Below, piece by piece: positions 63,958 through 64,000 of a stretch of 64,000 nt of DNA (position 1 is the first letter of the stretch; every line of letters starts with the position of its first letter). The notes under the pieces are model-generated. The model was not told the origin of the DNA, did not search any database, and saw only the letters and a program-made list of their open reading frames with translations. The translations under genes and the position numbers were made by a program. This stretch comes from Liolophura sinensis (Eukaryota > Mollusca > Polyplacophora > Chitonida > Chitonidae): the NCBI RefSeq assembly GCF_032854445.1, contig NC_088304.1, forward strand, positions 8,507,704-8,571,703, written 5' to 3'.

Positions 63958-64000
63958 TCTTTTGTAAACTTGCGCAGTTTGAAAAGCTGTGCACCCTACC

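Noticed and set aside
1-64000. CRISPR arrays, operons, prokaryotic promoters or rRNA genes
   Set aside because: None seen. Tandem arrays here have no unique spacers, and gene structure is spliced and eukaryotic.

Overview
The window is animal (invertebrate) genomic DNA. It has spliced genes with canonical GT-AG introns, long introns, no operons, and dense tRNA-derived SINEs, MITE-like foldback elements and minisatellites. The first gene has the architecture of a Pif/BMSP shell-matrix protein, so the source is most probably a conchiferan mollusc; another shell-forming lophotrochozoan such as a brachiopod is not excluded. Two genes can be reconstructed, both on the minus strand. Joining their exons by splice sites and phase gives exact, open reading frames.

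Gene 1 (about 3157-14955, minus) is a secreted Pif/BMSP-like extracellular matrix protein. Ten coding exons give 883 codons so far: signal peptide, two von Willebrand factor A domains, a Thr/Arg/Pro-rich tandem-repeat linker, two peritrophin-A chitin-binding domains, a third cysteine module, and a laminin-G/concanavalin-like domain over three exons. The reading frame is still open after exon 10, so its 3' end lies in unrecognised exons at 1-3156 or beyond the left edge. The probable joint job is chitin binding combined with metal-dependent protein contacts in the organic matrix on which the shell mineralises.

The stretch 14956-36133 (about 21 kb) shows no supportable gene. It holds SINEs of at least three families, M2-type MITE fragments, an 83-bp-arm foldback, a three-copy 58-bp repeat and a 72-bp minisatellite (about 32690-33350).

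Gene 2 (about 36134-59077, minus) encodes a probable nuclear regulator of about 1469 residues that ends in a canonical C-terminal MYND zinc finger split over two exons. It also has a short coiled coil, basic nuclear-localisation-like clusters, a PLNLC motif resembling CtBP-docking motifs, and about 800 residues of low-complexity Pro/Ser/His/Gln-rich chain. I do not recognise a named orthologue. Its first intron is about 12.4 kb and carries many repeats, including a 31-bp minisatellite. A possible alternative first exon lies at 49041-49056.

The right end (59078-64000) holds the likely promoter side of gene 2, several SINEs and one weak short ORF. The most informative observations are the full exon/phase reconstruction of both genes (large parts of the coding sequence are in frames that simple ORF calling misses), the strictly phase 1-1 module exons of the Pif-like gene, and a rich set of datable insertions (target-site duplications, one SINE inside another repeat, a two-unit SINE insertion, a fused-TIR hairpin).
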